This document shows, piece by piece, positions 47,902 to 56,819 of a stretch of DNA of 64,000 bases. The position numbers and the translations under genes were made by a program. Location: positions 4,595,501 through 4,659,500 of the forward strand of contig NZ_CP083954.1 of assembly GCF_006442975.2 (NCBI RefSeq). Reading direction: 5' to 3'. This DNA is from Mesorhizobium sp. B2-1-1. Its GTDB lineage: Bacteria; Pseudomonadota; Alphaproteobacteria; Rhizobiales; Rhizobiaceae. The notes beneath the pieces are model-generated. The model saw only the letters and a list, made by a program, of their open reading frames with translations, was not told the DNA's origin and did no database searches. Positions within the stretch are counted from its first letter, which is position 1; each line of letters begins with the position of its first letter.

Positions 47902-48885
47902 CTATGTTGGCGGCAAGCTATTGTCACGCGGCGCGGCGGCCCGCGAAAGCCGATCGTTGATCGCTTCGCCGAGCCCGTCGAAGGGAACGGGTTCCACGGC
48001 GATGGTCCGCGCGCCGCTGCGATCGAGTTGCTGCATGTAGGCGAAAAGATTGCTCGCCGCTTCGCGCAGGTCACCGGCCTCGGACAGATTGAGGCAGGCG
48101 GCCGCCTTTTGCCAGCCTTCGGCGCGACGTTTGCCGAAGGCCAGCAGCGCCTCGCCTTCGCCGACGGTCCCGGCGTTGAGCCGCACCGCGGCGTCAGGCG
48201 CATAGTGCGAGGCAAGCATGCCCGGCGCCTCGACACCGGCGTTGGCGCCGCGCAACAGGTCCATGCCGACGACCGCCTCGATTTCCTGGGCGGCAATGCC
48301 GCCGGGCCTCAGCAGACGCAATTTTCCCTCTTCGGCTTTGACGATGGTCGATTCCAGCCCGACCGGCGTCGCGCCGCCATCGACGACCAGCTTTATGCGT
48401 GCGCCGAGATCAGCCGCCACGGCCTGCGCCGTCGTCGCGCTGATCCTGCCGGAGGAATTGGCGCTGGGAGCCGCAAGCGGCCGGCCAAGCCTTGCAATCA
48501 GGTCGCCGCCAAAGCCCCTCGGCATGCGCAAGGCGATCGTGTCGAGCCCGGCGCTGACCAGCGGATGAATGCCGTTGCCGGGCCGCTGCGGCAGCACCAG
48601 CGTCAAAGGACCCGGCCAGAACGCAAGCGCCAATTTCCTCGACAGCGGATCGAACAAAGCAATGCGCTCGGCCATCGCCATGTCTGCGACATGGGCGATC
48701 AGAGGGTTGAAGCGCGGCCGACCCTTGGCCTCGAAGATACGCGCCACGCCAACGCCGTTGGTGGCGTCGCCGGCGAGCCCATAGACGGTCTCGGTCGGAA
48801 TGGCGACCACATCGCCGCTTTCAAGCAGCGCCAATGCCCGTTCCATCGCCTCGCCGACGGCAAGAATTTCAGCCACTCTGGTCAC
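47902..48885 (-). CDS. L-threonylcarbamoyladenylate synthase (Sua5/TsaC long form)
   Basis: This 327-residue enzyme makes threonylcarbamoyl-AMP for the t6A37 modification of ANN-decoding tRNAs. The YrdC domain has ALLESGDVVAIPTETVYGLAGDA, KGRPRFNPLIAHV and PSANSSGRISAT. A C-terminal Sua5 domain is present, with the linker PGMLASHYAPDA, distinguishing it from short TsaC. It is closely followed by the D-2-hydroxyacid oxidase gene, a pairing that is probably just operonic. Confidence 0.95.
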   Translation of the reverse strand: MTRVAEILAVGEAMERALALLESGDVVAIPTETVYGLAGDATNGVGVARIFEAKGRPRFNPLIAHVADMAMAERIALFDPLSRKLALAFWPGPLTLVLPQRPGNGIHPLVSAGLDTIALRMPRGFGGDLIARLGRPLAAPSANSSGRISATTAQAVAADLGARIKLVVDGGATPVGLESTIVKAEEGKLRLLRPGGIAAQEIEAVVGMDLLRGANAGVEAPGMLASHYAPDAAVRLNAGTVGEGEALLAFGKRRAEGWQKAAACLNLSEAGDLREAASNLFAYMQQLDRSGARTIAVEPVPFDGLGEAINDRLSRAAAPRDNSLPPT

Positions 48886-49037
48886 CTCACGAATGCCGGC
48901 TGCGTAGTACGATGGCGTCCAAGGGGCAAGCCCGGCCCTTGGCGATTTAACAATCCCTAAAATGCTACGGTTCCGCGAAAGCCGGCATCAATTCCGACCC
49001 GCTATCGTGCGGCTTCGGGTAATGGGGAGCTTTCATC

Positions 49038-49487
49038 GTGTCTGTGCGTATTTGGGGAACGCTTGCTATCACGCTGGCGGCGATGGCCGGCGGGGCCCAG
49101 GCCTCGTCACTGGTCTTTCCCGGCGCGCCGTCCGCAACGCCGTCCATTGTCACGCTGGAGGCAGCCGATGCTGCCAAGGCAGGCGATATGCGGTCGGTCA
49201 CCGCGCTCGGTGAACCTGACGTCACCTATGAAAAAGTGGCAGCGATCCCGAACGCGCCTGAGGCGCGGCACGGCTTCCTGCAAAACCCGATGATCATTCG
49301 CGGCGGTATTGTCGGCAGCGCCTTCTCGACGCCCACGCAGGCCAAGGCGCCGGCCACTGCCCCTGCAACCGCCACCGCTTCAGCGGCACCAGCGGCGAAT
49401 GGGCAGGAGACCCCGGCGACATCACCGGCAGCCGCGCCGGCGGCGGCAGCGCAGCAGCCCGTCCCTGGGGTCGGCAAGCTCAAGTAG
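49038..49487 (+). CDS. Exported hypothetical protein with Ala/Pro-rich tail
   Basis: In this 149-residue protein, the GTG start is preceded by GGGGAG. A signal peptide ends near GGAQAS. The mature part contains VTLEAADAAKAGDMRSVTALGEPDVTYEKVAAIP, with GFLQNPMIIRGGIVG, and then an alanine and proline-rich low-complexity end. No family was recognised, although short rhizobial outer-envelope proteins of this layout exist. It is divergent from the Sua5 gene and converges with glyS. Confidence 0.75.
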   Translation: MSVRIWGTLAITLAAMAGGAQASSLVFPGAPSATPSIVTLEAADAAKAGDMRSVTALGEPDVTYEKVAAIPNAPEARHGFLQNPMIIRGGIVGSAFSTPTQAKAPATAPATATASAAPAANGQETPATSPAAAPAAAAQQPVPGVGKLK

Positions 49488-49576
49488 CGGCTGTCTTGAC
49501 GTCGGTCCGGCGTCCGGCACCATTGCCGGACAGGCCGCTTTTGCGCCGTGGACGAGTGTCGCCGCCTGAAGTCTCT

Positions 49577-51877
49577 TTAGCCCGCGATCTTGGAGAAATC
49601 CGCAACCTGGTCGGTGGCCGCGCGGATGCGGGCGAGCAGCGCCAATCGATTGGCGCGCACGGCCTGATACTCATCATTCACGAGAACGCGTTCAAAGAAT
49701 GAATCAACCGGTTCGCGCAAAACGCTAAGCGCCAGCATGGCGGCGGAAAAGTCTTCGTTTTGAATCGCTTCGCCGGCTTGCCTCTCGGCCTGATTCACCG
49801 CCGCGAACAGCGATTTCTCGGCATCCTCGCGGAACAGCGCCGGCTCAACGGTTTCGGCGATCGCCGTTTTCTTCTTCTCCTCGGCAGCCAAAATGTTGGC
49901 GGCGCGCTTGGTGCCGGCAAGCAGGTTCTTGCCGTTCTCGGTGTCGAGGAAAGTGCCGAGCGCCTCGACGCGGCGTACGATCTGCAGCAGGTCATCCGAC
50001 TGCGGCGTGATGACAGCGTCGATCAGGTCGTGGCGAGCGCCCTGATCACGCAGGTAGACTTTCAGGCGGTCGTGGAAGAAGGCGAGGAGGTCTCGGACCT
50101 GATCCGTACTGCCAACCGTGTAATGCATGGAGGCGCTGCCGAAGATCGTCGTCAGCCCCAGTCGAATGCGGTTCTCGACCAAAATCCTCACCACGCCGAG
50201 CGCAGCGCGACGCAGCGCGTAAGGATCCTTCGAGCCGGTCGGTTTTTCATCGATGGCCCAGAAGCCGACAAGCGTATCCAGCTTGTCGGCGAGCGCGACG
50301 GCGATCGACACCGGATCGCTCGGCACGTAATCGGACGGCCCCTGCGGTTTGTAGTGCTCTTCGATGGCTGCCGCCACGGACGGATGCTCGCCCTGGAGCA
50401 ACGCGTATTTGCGGCCCATGGCGCCCTGCAATTCGGGAAACTCGCCGACCACTTCGGTGGTCAGATCGGCCTTGGCGAGAACCGCGGCGCGAGCGGCGAG
50501 CGCGGGATCGGCGCCGACGGTCGGCGCCAGTTCCTGCGCCGATCGCTTGATCCGCTCCACCCGTTCGCCCTGCGTGCCGAGCTTGGCGTGGAAGGTCACA
50601 TTGAGATGGTCGAGCCGGGCCATGCGTTGGTCGAGCGGCTTCTTCAGGTCGAGCCCGAACTTTTTCGCCGACGCTTCGAGCTCGGCGAGATCAGGCAAAT
50701 CGCCTTGGTCGGTCGTCCAGAAATAGAGCGCGTCGGAGAGGCGCGCGCGCACCACCTTGCCGTTGCCCTGGGCGATCTCCTTGCCGCCGTCGCTCGCCTC
50801 GATGTTGGCGGTGAGGATGAAACGGTTGGAAAGTTCGCTGATCTCCCCCCTTGAGGGGGAGATGCCCGGCAGGGCAGAGGGGGTCGTCTCACGTGGAGCG
50901 CCGGCGTCCTCTGTGTGCGAAAGGGAGTCGCGTCCCGTCGTGCCGACCCCCTCTGTCGGCTTCGCCGACATCTCCCCCTCGAGGGGGGAGATTGGGCGCG
51001 ATGTCACAAAGCACTTCTGGTTGGCGCGGATGGTCAGGCGGATCACCTCGGCCGGAATGGCCAGGAAAGCGTCTTCGAACGCGCCCATCAGCACGACAGG
51101 CCATTCGACCAGCCCGGACACCTCTTCCAAAAGCCCCTCGTCCTCGACCAGATCCAGCCCGTTGGCGAAAGCGAGATTGCGGGCATCGGCAAGGATGATC
51201 TCCTTGCGCCGGTCTGCGTCGAGCACGACCTTGGCCGCTTCCAGCTTGCTTACATAGTCGTCGAAGCGGCGCACGGTGATTTCGCCGGGCGCGTGAAAGC
51301 GGTGGCCGTAAGTGACATTGCCCGAACGGATGCCGTCGATCTCGAAATCGACCACGACCGGCTCCTCGGTTTCCGGACCGAAGGTGCACAGGATCGATTG
51401 CAGCGGCCGCACCCAGCGCAGCGAGCCGGGCTTGGCCGAGGCCGGCCCCCAACGCATCGATTTCGGCCACGGGAAATTGCGGATGATGCCAGGCACCAGT
51501 CCGGCGATGATCTCTTCCGCCGCCCTGCCCGGCTTCGAGACATGGGCGACGTAGAAATCGCCTTTCTTCGGGTCGGAATGGACGTGTGCCTCGGCGACCG
51601 AGGAAAGCCCGGCCTTGCGCAGGAAGCCCTGGACCGCCTGTTCCGGCGCCGTCGTCGACGGCCCCTTGATCTCCTCGCGGATATCCTTCGAGCGCGCGGT
51701 CAGGCCCCTGATGTCGAGCGCCAGTCGCCGCGGTGTCCAGTACTCGCGCGCCGCCTCGTAGGTCAGCCCTGCCTCGACCAGGCCGTCGGTCAGCATCTTC
51801 CTCAGATCGCCCGCCGCCTTGCGCTGCATGCGGGCCGGGATTTCCTCGGAGCGAAGTTCTAGAAGCAGGTCAGGCAT
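49577..51877 (-). CDS. glyS: Glycyl-tRNA synthetase beta subunit, with in-frame repeat insertion
   Basis: This is a 766-residue beta chain of the alpha2-beta2 glycyl-tRNA synthetase. It begins [25 protein letters not shown], and shows [34 protein letters not shown], a family signature, near residue 530. Between KCFVTSRP and [15 protein letters not shown] about 50 residues (296-346) are encoded by an inverted pair of palindromic repeats. Without it the length would be the usual one for rhizobia. The frame stays open through it, so the protein is probably functional with a surface loop. Unlike the usual order, a nuclease gene separates it from glyQ. Confidence 0.96.
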   Translation of the reverse strand: MPDLLLELRSEEIPARMQRKAAGDLRKMLTDGLVEAGLTYEAAREYWTPRRLALDIRGLTARSKDIREEIKGPSTTAPEQAVQGFLRKAGLSSVAEAHVHSDPKKGDFYVAHVSKPGRAAEEIIAGLVPGIIRNFPWPKSMRWGPASAKPGSLRWVRPLQSILCTFGPETEEPVVVDFEIDGIRSGNVTYGHRFHAPGEITVRRFDDYVSKLEAAKVVLDADRRKEIILADARNLAFANGLDLVEDEGLLEEVSGLVEWPVVLMGAFEDAFLAIPAEVIRLTIRANQKCFVTSRPISPLEGEMSAKPTEGVGTTGRDSLSHTEDAGAPRETTPSALPGISPSRGEISELSNRFILTANIEASDGGKEIAQGNGKVVRARLSDALYFWTTDQGDLPDLAELEASAKKFGLDLKKPLDQRMARLDHLNVTFHAKLGTQGERVERIKRSAQELAPTVGADPALAARAAVLAKADLTTEVVGEFPELQGAMGRKYALLQGEHPSVAAAIEEHYKPQGPSDYVPSDPVSIAVALADKLDTLVGFWAIDEKPTGSKDPYALRRAALGVVRILVENRIRLGLTTIFGSASMHYTVGSTDQVRDLLAFFHDRLKVYLRDQGARHDLIDAVITPQSDDLLQIVRRVEALGTFLDTENGKNLLAGTKRAANILAAEEKKKTAIAETVEPALFREDAEKSLFAAVNQAERQAGEAIQNEDFSAAMLALSVLREPVDSFFERVLVNDEYQAVRANRLALLARIRAATDQVADFSKIAG
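50841..50992. repeat. Inverted pair of palindromic repeats inside glyS
   Basis: Two copies of a two-hairpin element face each other: 50841-50888 starts ATCTCCCCCCTTGAGGGGG and continues with a second hairpin and AGAGGGGGTCG. 50943-50992 is its reverse complement in type, with CGACCCCCTCTGTCGGC and ending ATCTCCCCC/GAGGGGGGAGAT. The outermost 23 bases match in 22 positions. About 55 bases lie between. The whole is read as glyS sequence without stop, coding for [16 protein letters not shown] and related peptides. Confidence 0.88.
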
Positions 51878-51887
51878 GGATAGCTCC

Positions 51888-51943
51888 TCACCCTCCCCTC
51901 GATGGGGAGGGTCGGCGCGTCAGCGCCGGGGTGGGGTGGCGGC
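51888..51943 (+). repeat. Palindromic interspersed repeat, left flank of the DUF559 gene
   Basis: On the plus strand it reads CCTCACCCTCCCC, TCGAT, GGGGAGGG, then GTCGGCGCGTCAGCGCCGG and GGTGGGG. It lies 10 bases upstream of the glyS start, so on the glyS transcript it may fold in the leader. It is oriented towards the DUF559 gene and mirrored by the copy at 52360-52412. Confidence 0.82.
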
Positions 51944-51952
51944 GTCTCAATC

Positions 51953-52345
51953 TCAAGCGCCTTCGGCGTCTGACGGGCGAAGGTCTGATTTTCGTTCTTC
52001 CACCGCCGCATAGATCGTATCGAGCACGGAATCCAGTTCGTTTTTGATTTCGTGGTTCCAGAAACGGATGACATGATAGCCCTGACTTTCGAACCATTTT
52101 GTCCGAATTTCGTCGTGTCGTTGCTGACGATCGAAACTGTGGTGAGCGCCGTCCACCTCGACGATCAGCTTCAGGCGGTGCGAGATGAAATCAGGGAAGT
52201 AAATACCGACCGACGCCTGCTTGCGAAATGAGTGCCTTTCCACCGGGATGCGCCATAGGTGCCGCCACAAGATGCGTTCTTCGTCGGTCATCGCCGCACG
52301 AAGCCGTTGCACCGACCGCAGTTTGAACCGATCGAGTTTCGGCAT
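51953..52345 (-). CDS. DUF559 (Vsr-like) endonuclease-fold protein
   Basis: In this 130-residue protein with the PD-(D/E)XK-like DUF559 domain, RLRAAMTDEERILWRHLWR, HSFRKQASVGIYFPDFISHRLKLIVEVDGAHH and WFESQGYHVIRFWNHEI match the family in order, including the conserved Asp and Glu of the metal site (FPDF, VEVDG). DUF559 proteins resemble Vsr mismatch endonucleases and usually are uncharacterised. The start at 52345 is taken. An open frame continues upstream through a palindromic repeat. The gene is bracketed by two inverted repeats of one family and splits glyQ from glyS. Confidence 0.88.
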   Translation of the reverse strand: MPKLDRFKLRSVQRLRAAMTDEERILWRHLWRIPVERHSFRKQASVGIYFPDFISHRLKLIVEVDGAHHSFDRQQRHDEIRTKWFESQGYHVIRFWNHEIKNELDSVLDTIYAAVEERKSDLRPSDAEGA

Positions 52346-52359
52346 GAGAAGTCGCGCTG

Positions 52360-52412
52360 TCACCCCCACCCGCCGCTTCGCGGCGACCTCCCCCATCCAG
52401 GGGGAGGTAAAG
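52360..52412 (-). repeat. Palindromic interspersed repeat, right flank of the DUF559 gene
   Basis: On the minus strand it reads ACCTCCCCC, TGGAT, GGGGGAGGT, then CGCCGCGAAGCGGCG and GGTGGGGG. It is the same element as at 51888-51943 in inverted orientation, so the DUF559 gene lies between inverted ends about 525 bases apart. It sits immediately upstream of the DUF559 start. Confidence 0.82.
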
Positions 52413-52413
52413 A

Positions 52414-52574
52414 GGCCATAGCAACTCGGCTGGCCGCTGTCACCCTTTCCAGAAATTTTGGGCGTCCTGTCGGGACGGGATGATCCCACCCGTCCTTGGA
52501 TCAAAGATTTCCATGAACCGAACGCAGCGCTGAAGCGACCCACGCTCAGGCAGAGAGCTATTGGCTGAACGACC
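52414..52574. other. Spacer upstream of the DUF559 element, nothing recognised
   Basis: Together with the adjoining small reading frame, this fills a 343-base gap between the repeat and glyQ. Short frames exist on both strands (for example minus-strand 52440-52670), but none shows a recognisable domain, ribosome site or conserved motif. It may be the promoter region for the DUF559 gene and for glyS. Confidence 0.4.
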
Positions 52575-52754
52575 ATGAAAACGGTATCCAGACTTTTGCA
52601 AATCCTGGCGCTCAGCGCCTGCTTCACCGCTCAGGCCCATGGCGCCTTCTCGATGCCGGGCGTGCGCCAAGCATTGCGCATAATAGCCGGCCCGAGCGGC
52701 CAGATTCTATCGCCGATCAACGCTTCCCTCGATTTGATGAGGGAGGGTGCCTGA
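52575..52754 (+). CDS. Possible 59-residue exported peptide
   Basis: An ATG frame of 59 residues begins MKTVSRLLQILALSACFTAQ and has the layout of a signal peptide: basic start, hydrophobic core, cleavage near AQAHG. The remainder (MPGVRQALRIIAGPSGQ) is not recognised. It ends two bases before the glyQ stop on the opposite strand. No good ribosome binding site is seen. It could be a real small protein, the truncated start of a lost gene, or chance. Confidence 0.25.
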   Translation: MKTVSRLLQILALSACFTAQAHGAFSMPGVRQALRIIAGPSGQILSPINASLDLMREGA

Positions 52755-52756
52755 GA

Positions 52757-53701
52757 TCAGGCCGCCAATCCGCCGGCCTGCGTCTTCAAGAACGCCTCGC
52801 CACAGGCTTTCGCCAGATTGCGCACGCGCAGGATATAACTCTGCCGCTCGGTGACGGAGATCACGCCGCGCGCGTCGAGCAGGTTGAAGACGTGACTGGC
52901 CTTGATGCACTGGTCGTAGGCGGGAAACACCATGCGGTGCACAGGCAGATTGTCGTTCGATGCGGGCGCACCGGCATCGAGCAGTGCCTTGCATTCGGCC
53001 TCGGCATCGTCGAAGTGGCGCAGCAGCATCGTCGTGTCGGCGTATTCGAAATTGTGACGCGAATATTCCTGCTCGGCCTGCAGGAAGACATCGCCGTAGG
53101 TGACCTTGTCGGCGCCGTCGCGGCCGTTGAAATTGAGGTCGTAGACATTGTCGACGCCCTGCACATACATGGCCAGCCGTTCCAGACCATAAGTGAGCTC
53201 GCCCGCAACCGGCGCGCATTCGATGCCGCAGACCTGCTGGAAGTAGGTGAACTGCGACACCTCCATGCCGTCGCACCAGCATTCCCAGCCAAGGCCCCAG
53301 GCGCCCAGCGTCGGGCTTTCCCAATCGTCTTCGACAAAGCGGATGTCATGCAGCAGCGGGTCGATGCCGATCGCCGCCAAAGAGCCGAGATAGAGCTCCT
53401 GCAAGTTGGGCGGATTGGGCTTCAGGATCACCTGATACTGGTAGTAGTGCTGCAGCCGGTTCGGATTCTCTCCGTAGCGGCCGTCCTTGGGGCGGCGCGA
53501 AGGCTGGACGTAGGCGGCGTTCCAGCGCCTCGGTCCAAGCGCCCGCAGCGTCGTGGCCGGATGGAAGGTGCCGGCACCGACCTCCATGTCGTAGGGCTGG
53601 AGGATCACGCAGCCATAGTCCGCCCAGTAATTGTGCAGAGTCAGGATCAGCCCCTGAAAGGAGCGGCTGGGATGCATATGGGCGGGGATTTCAATCGTCA
53701 C
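52757..53701 (-). CDS. glyQ: Glycyl-tRNA synthetase alpha subunit
   Basis: This catalytic alpha chain is about 314 residues. [47 protein letters not shown] is the diagnostic N-terminal segment, with [32 protein letters not shown] following. The GTG at 53701 is chosen because it gives [17 protein letters not shown] at 53677 is equally possible, and the ORF is open to 53749. It attaches glycine to tRNA with the GlyS beta chain, encoded a kilobase downstream after an intervening DUF559 element. Confidence 0.95.
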   Translation of the reverse strand: MTIEIPAHMHPSRSFQGLILTLHNYWADYGCVILQPYDMEVGAGTFHPATTLRALGPRRWNAAYVQPSRRPKDGRYGENPNRLQHYYQYQVILKPNPPNLQELYLGSLAAIGIDPLLHDIRFVEDDWESPTLGAWGLGWECWCDGMEVSQFTYFQQVCGIECAPVAGELTYGLERLAMYVQGVDNVYDLNFNGRDGADKVTYGDVFLQAEQEYSRHNFEYADTTMLLRHFDDAEAECKALLDAGAPASNDNLPVHRMVFPAYDQCIKASHVFNLLDARGVISVTERQSYILRVRNLAKACGEAFLKTQAGGLAA

Positions 53702-53887
53702 GGTGGCCTCGGCTGCAAGGGCTGACTTGCGGCCCCGTCCTAGAGACACGGCGGCGAAGCGTCAAGCAAGGCGCGGGCGTCGCGAGGCATGTCGAAAGCT
53801 TTGCGAGCGGCTGGCCCATTGCCGGCGATGAGCACGTGCCTTCTGGTGAACGCTCACAACTCCGTCTCGCCAGACAACAGGTCAGCC

Positions 53888-54349
53888 ATGCCCAACTCCA
53901 TCACCGTCCGCCCGGTCACGCGCCAGGATTTCGCGCAATGGCTGCCGCTGTGGGACGGCTACAACGCGTTTTACGGGCGCTCGGGCGAGACGGCGCTGGC
54001 AAGCGAGATCACCGCCATGACATGGTCGCGCTTCTTCGACGCCTATGAGCCGGTGCATGCGCTGGTTGCCGAAAGTGAAGGACGGCTCGTCGGCCTCGTG
54101 CACTACCTCTTCCACCGCAGCACCACGGCGGTCGCGCCGAACTGCTATCTGCAGGATCTTTTCACCGACGAGACCTTGCGCGGCAAGGGCATCGGCCGGG
54201 CTCTCATCGAGGGCGTCTACGAGCGGGCGCAGGCGGCCGGTTCGGGCCGGGTCTACTGGCTGACGCACGAGACCAATCACACCGCCATGAAGCTCTACGA
54301 CAGGATCGGCGAACGCTCGGGCTTCGTCGTCTACCGCAAGCTGTTCTGA
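53888..54349 (+). CDS. GNAT family N-acetyltransferase
   Basis: In this 153-residue acetyltransferase, the start at 53888 gives MPNSITVRPVTRQDFAQWLPLWDGYNAFYG, a common N-terminus for this subgroup. The acetyl-CoA loop is LRGKGIGRALIEGVYERAQ, and YWLTHETNHTAMKLYDRIGERSGFVVYRK closes the fold. Substrate unknown. It stands alone, converging with the TPR gene, with a hairpin between the two. Confidence 0.87.
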   Translation: MPNSITVRPVTRQDFAQWLPLWDGYNAFYGRSGETALASEITAMTWSRFFDAYEPVHALVAESEGRLVGLVHYLFHRSTTAVAPNCYLQDLFTDETLRGKGIGRALIEGVYERAQAAGSGRVYWLTHETNHTAMKLYDRIGERSGFVVYRKLF

Positions 54350-54361
54350 CACGGCTGCCAA

Positions 54362-54390
54362 CGAAAACGGAGCCCGACAAGGGCCCCGTT
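54362..54390 (-). terminator. Terminator of the TPR-protein gene
   Basis: An inverted repeat AACGG-A-GCCC / GGGC-C-CCGTT (54366-54390, five-base loop, one mismatch) lies 22 bases beyond the TPR stop. On the minus strand it is followed by TTTCG. It sits between convergent genes and may act in both directions, though only the minus side has a T-run. Confidence 0.6.
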
Positions 54391-54411
54391 CGCGAGCAAC
54401 ATCATTTCATC

Positions 54412-56184
54412 TTAGCCCTTCGGCGCAGCCGGTGCCGGCTTGACCTTGGGGGTTTCCTGCGCCGTGTTGGACTCGATCGGCGGCAGTCCCTTCATCAGCT
54501 TCTGCTGCAAGGCGGCAAGCACGTCGGGATCCGGCTTCAGGTCGCGCGCCTGGTTCCACTGGAAGGTGGCTTCCAGCTTGCGGCCGACGCGCCAATAGGC
54601 GTCGCCGAGATGGTCGTTCAGCACCGGATCTTCCGGCTTCAGCGACACCGCGCGTTCCATTTCGCGCACCGCGTCATCGTACCTGCCGAGGCGGAAATAG
54701 GCCCAGCCCAGCGAGTCGACGATGTAACCGTCGCTCGGCCTGAGATCGACGGCCTTCTGTATCATCGCCAGGCCTTCCTTCAGGTTCATATTCATGTCGA
54801 CCCAGGAATAGCCGAGATAGTTCAGCACCTGCGGCTGGTCGGGCTGCAATTCCAGCGCCTTGCGGAAATTCGGCTCGGCCTTCGGCCATTCCTTCAGCCG
54901 CTCATAGGCGATGCCCCGCTGGTAGAAGATATTCCAGTTGGCGGCGGTCGGCGTCTTCAGCGCCTCGACGGCCTTGTCGTAGAGATTGGCGGCGGAACGG
55001 AAATCCTCCTTCGACGAATAGACCCCACCAAGCGCCAGATAGGCGCGCATGTCGTTGGGATGCTTATCGACGAAGGCCTTCAGATGCGTGATCGCCTCGT
55101 CATGGCGATCGAGATCGGCCAGATTGAGGCCAAGCTGTAAGTCCGAAAGCTCCTTCAGCGGCGAGGTATCCGGTATCCGTCGGTAGAGCGCGATGGCCCC
55201 CTCGCCGTCCTTCAGCTGTTCGGAAACGGCGGCAAGCTGCACCAGGGCGGCATCGCTGTGGGGTTTCAGCGCCAGCGCATATTGCAGATAGAGCCTGACG
55301 AAAGGCTCACCGCCGCCGCGATTGAGCGCGGTTGCCAGATCGAGCAATATCTCGGAGGCGCCGTCGGATGGGCCGGCTATGAAGGGCGGGATCTTGTCGC
55401 CCTTGCTGATCCTGTCGCGCAAGGCGACAATTTCCAGCTTGCCCGGCGAAAACGCCTCGGCCTGATCGAGCACCGATACCGCCTTGGCCGTGTCGCCCTT
55501 GCGGGCCAGGAACGAGGCATAGGCCTGCGCATTGCGCATCCATGTTTCGGGAGCCGCGCTGCCGGCGGCGGTGTCCTGCATGGTCGCGGCATAGATCGCG
55601 TCGGCCTTCTCAGGCATGTTGGACGCGTCGGCGATCAGCGCGCGGTGGAAGGATTTGAACAGGCCGAACCAGTCCGGCCCCTGCAGCTTGTCGATGGATG
55701 CCATCGCCTCGCTGGGGTCGCCGGCGCCCTCTTGGGCCCAGCCGGACATGACGCCGGAGATCAGCCGGTCGAGATCGGATTCCAGCGACAGCTTCAACCA
55801 ATACTGCGCCTTGGAAAAATCCTTCTTGTGGAAGGAATCGACCGCCAGCGCCAGGCGCGAGAACCGTTCGACGTCGGGAACTTCCTTGAGCTTGTCGGCA
55901 TAGACAAGGGATTCGTCGAAGCGGCCTTGCGCGATCAGCGACAGCATCAGGCTCTGCTGCAGGCCCGTATCGCTTGGATCGAAGGCCAGGGCCTGCTTGT
56001 AGTAGGCAATGGCATTATCCAGGTCGTTGTCACCCTCGGCGATCCGGGCAGCCAGATAGGCTCCCGAGAAAGATGTGATCTTTACCGGTTCGGTGGTCTG
56101 CTTGGCATAGGCCGGCAGCGCCGAAATCGCCATGCCCGTCACAAGTGCCAGCCTTGTCAGCCAGCGCACACGTCCCTGCTGCAT
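54412..56184 (-). CDS. Exported tetratricopeptide repeat protein
   Basis: This is a 590-residue protein. A signal peptide (RWLTRLALVTGMAISALPAYA) starts it. TPR units are seen from about residue 45 (LDNAIAYYKQALAFDPSDTGLQQ) and again in the C-terminal half (EAITHLKAFVDKHPNDMRAYLALGGVY, NLYDKAVEAL, PNFRKALELQPDQPQVLNYLGYSW, GRYDDAVREMERAVSLKPEDPVLNDHLGDAYWRVGR). It ends in a Pro/Ala/Lys-rich tail. Such proteins scaffold complexes in the periplasm or on the membrane. No specific partner can be named. Confidence 0.9.
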   Translation of the reverse strand: MQQGRVRWLTRLALVTGMAISALPAYAKQTTEPVKITSFSGAYLAARIAEGDNDLDNAIAYYKQALAFDPSDTGLQQSLMLSLIAQGRFDESLVYADKLKEVPDVERFSRLALAVDSFHKKDFSKAQYWLKLSLESDLDRLISGVMSGWAQEGAGDPSEAMASIDKLQGPDWFGLFKSFHRALIADASNMPEKADAIYAATMQDTAAGSAAPETWMRNAQAYASFLARKGDTAKAVSVLDQAEAFSPGKLEIVALRDRISKGDKIPPFIAGPSDGASEILLDLATALNRGGGEPFVRLYLQYALALKPHSDAALVQLAAVSEQLKDGEGAIALYRRIPDTSPLKELSDLQLGLNLADLDRHDEAITHLKAFVDKHPNDMRAYLALGGVYSSKEDFRSAANLYDKAVEALKTPTAANWNIFYQRGIAYERLKEWPKAEPNFRKALELQPDQPQVLNYLGYSWVDMNMNLKEGLAMIQKAVDLRPSDGYIVDSLGWAYFRLGRYDDAVREMERAVSLKPEDPVLNDHLGDAYWRVGRKLEATFQWNQARDLKPDPDVLAALQQKLMKGLPPIESNTAQETPKVKPAPAAPKG

Positions 56185-56298
56185 CGTATCCCTTTCAGCC
56201 AGGCGCCATCTCCGCGTCAGCGGGATCGACGTAGATTCGATCTTTCGGAGAAAAGCATGGCCTTTTTGGGGTCACGCTTCAATCCGCCTCGAATTCAC

Positions 56299-56315
56299 AA
56301 TCGGGTCACCCGATT
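56299..56315. promoter_or_regulatory. 17-base perfect palindrome AATCGGGT-C-ACCCGATT
   Basis: It lies in the 159-base gap between the DUF1284 gene (ending at 56344) and the TPR gene (starting at 56184), both on the minus strand. It could be an operator for the TPR gene or a small hairpin after DUF1284. No T-run follows directly. The symmetry is perfect, with eight bases on each side. Confidence 0.45.
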
Positions 56316-56343
56316 AACAAACCATGCCGGCAAAGAACGGCTT

Positions 56344-56811
56344 TCAGCCCGAAACCGGCGCATCGGCGTCAGGAGTGCCCGGAAGACCGGAGGGCCGCAG
56401 GCGCGCGCCCTGATATCCGCCTGACGCCACCGCGCTGCACAGGCCGCTCCATTCACAGCCTCGGCAGGCCTCGCGCGTGAGGCCGGCCGAGAAGGCCTGC
56501 CGCATCCGCGCCAGCATGTCCGCACCGGGATCGAGGCGCGCACCGGCCCGGATTGGTCGCCCGAGCAAGGCGCCGGCATCGTGGGCGGCAAGCCGGTCCC
56601 GCTCGGCGGCGCTGTCCCGCAGGCAATGTGGCTCCTGTTCATCCAGCAACGGTGCGCAGATGTCGTCCGGGCCGGACACGACCAGTATGTCCTCGCCCCG
56701 GCCAAGGCGCTGCGCGATACCGTCGTAGTTGGCCGTGAATGCGGGGCTGTATCCCTTGCCCACATAGGTGAGCAGGCAAAGGAGGTGATGAGCGCGCAGC
56801 CTTATCGTCAC
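56344..56811 (-). CDS. DUF1284 family protein
   Basis: In this 155-residue protein, GTG at 56811 gives VTIRLRAHHLLCLLTYVGKGYSPAFTANYDGI, the family's conserved beginning. Cysteines recur later (DDICAPLL, EPHC) and a CRGCEWSGLCSAVA cluster lies near the end, suggesting metal or iron-sulfur binding. Function is unknown. It starts eight bases after bioY in the same direction, so it belongs to the BioR-controlled unit, and a link with biotin is plausible. Confidence 0.85.
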   Translation of the reverse strand: MTIRLRAHHLLCLLTYVGKGYSPAFTANYDGIAQRLGRGEDILVVSGPDDICAPLLDEQEPHCLRDSAAERDRLAAHDAGALLGRPIRAGARLDPGADMLARMRQAFSAGLTREACRGCEWSGLCSAVASGGYQGARLRPSGLPGTPDADAPVSG

Positions 56812-56819
56812 GGCTGGCG

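Noticed and set aside
46461..48296. Extended 611-residue form of the FAD oxidase
   Set aside because: The extension is antisense-free but lies in another frame of the Sua5 gene. The ATG at 47891 gives a standard GlcD-type N-terminus.
49512..49531. Hairpin GTCCGGC/GCCGGAC between the exported hypothetical gene and glyS
   Set aside because: The stem is perfect but has no T-tract on either side within a few bases, so a terminator call is not supported.
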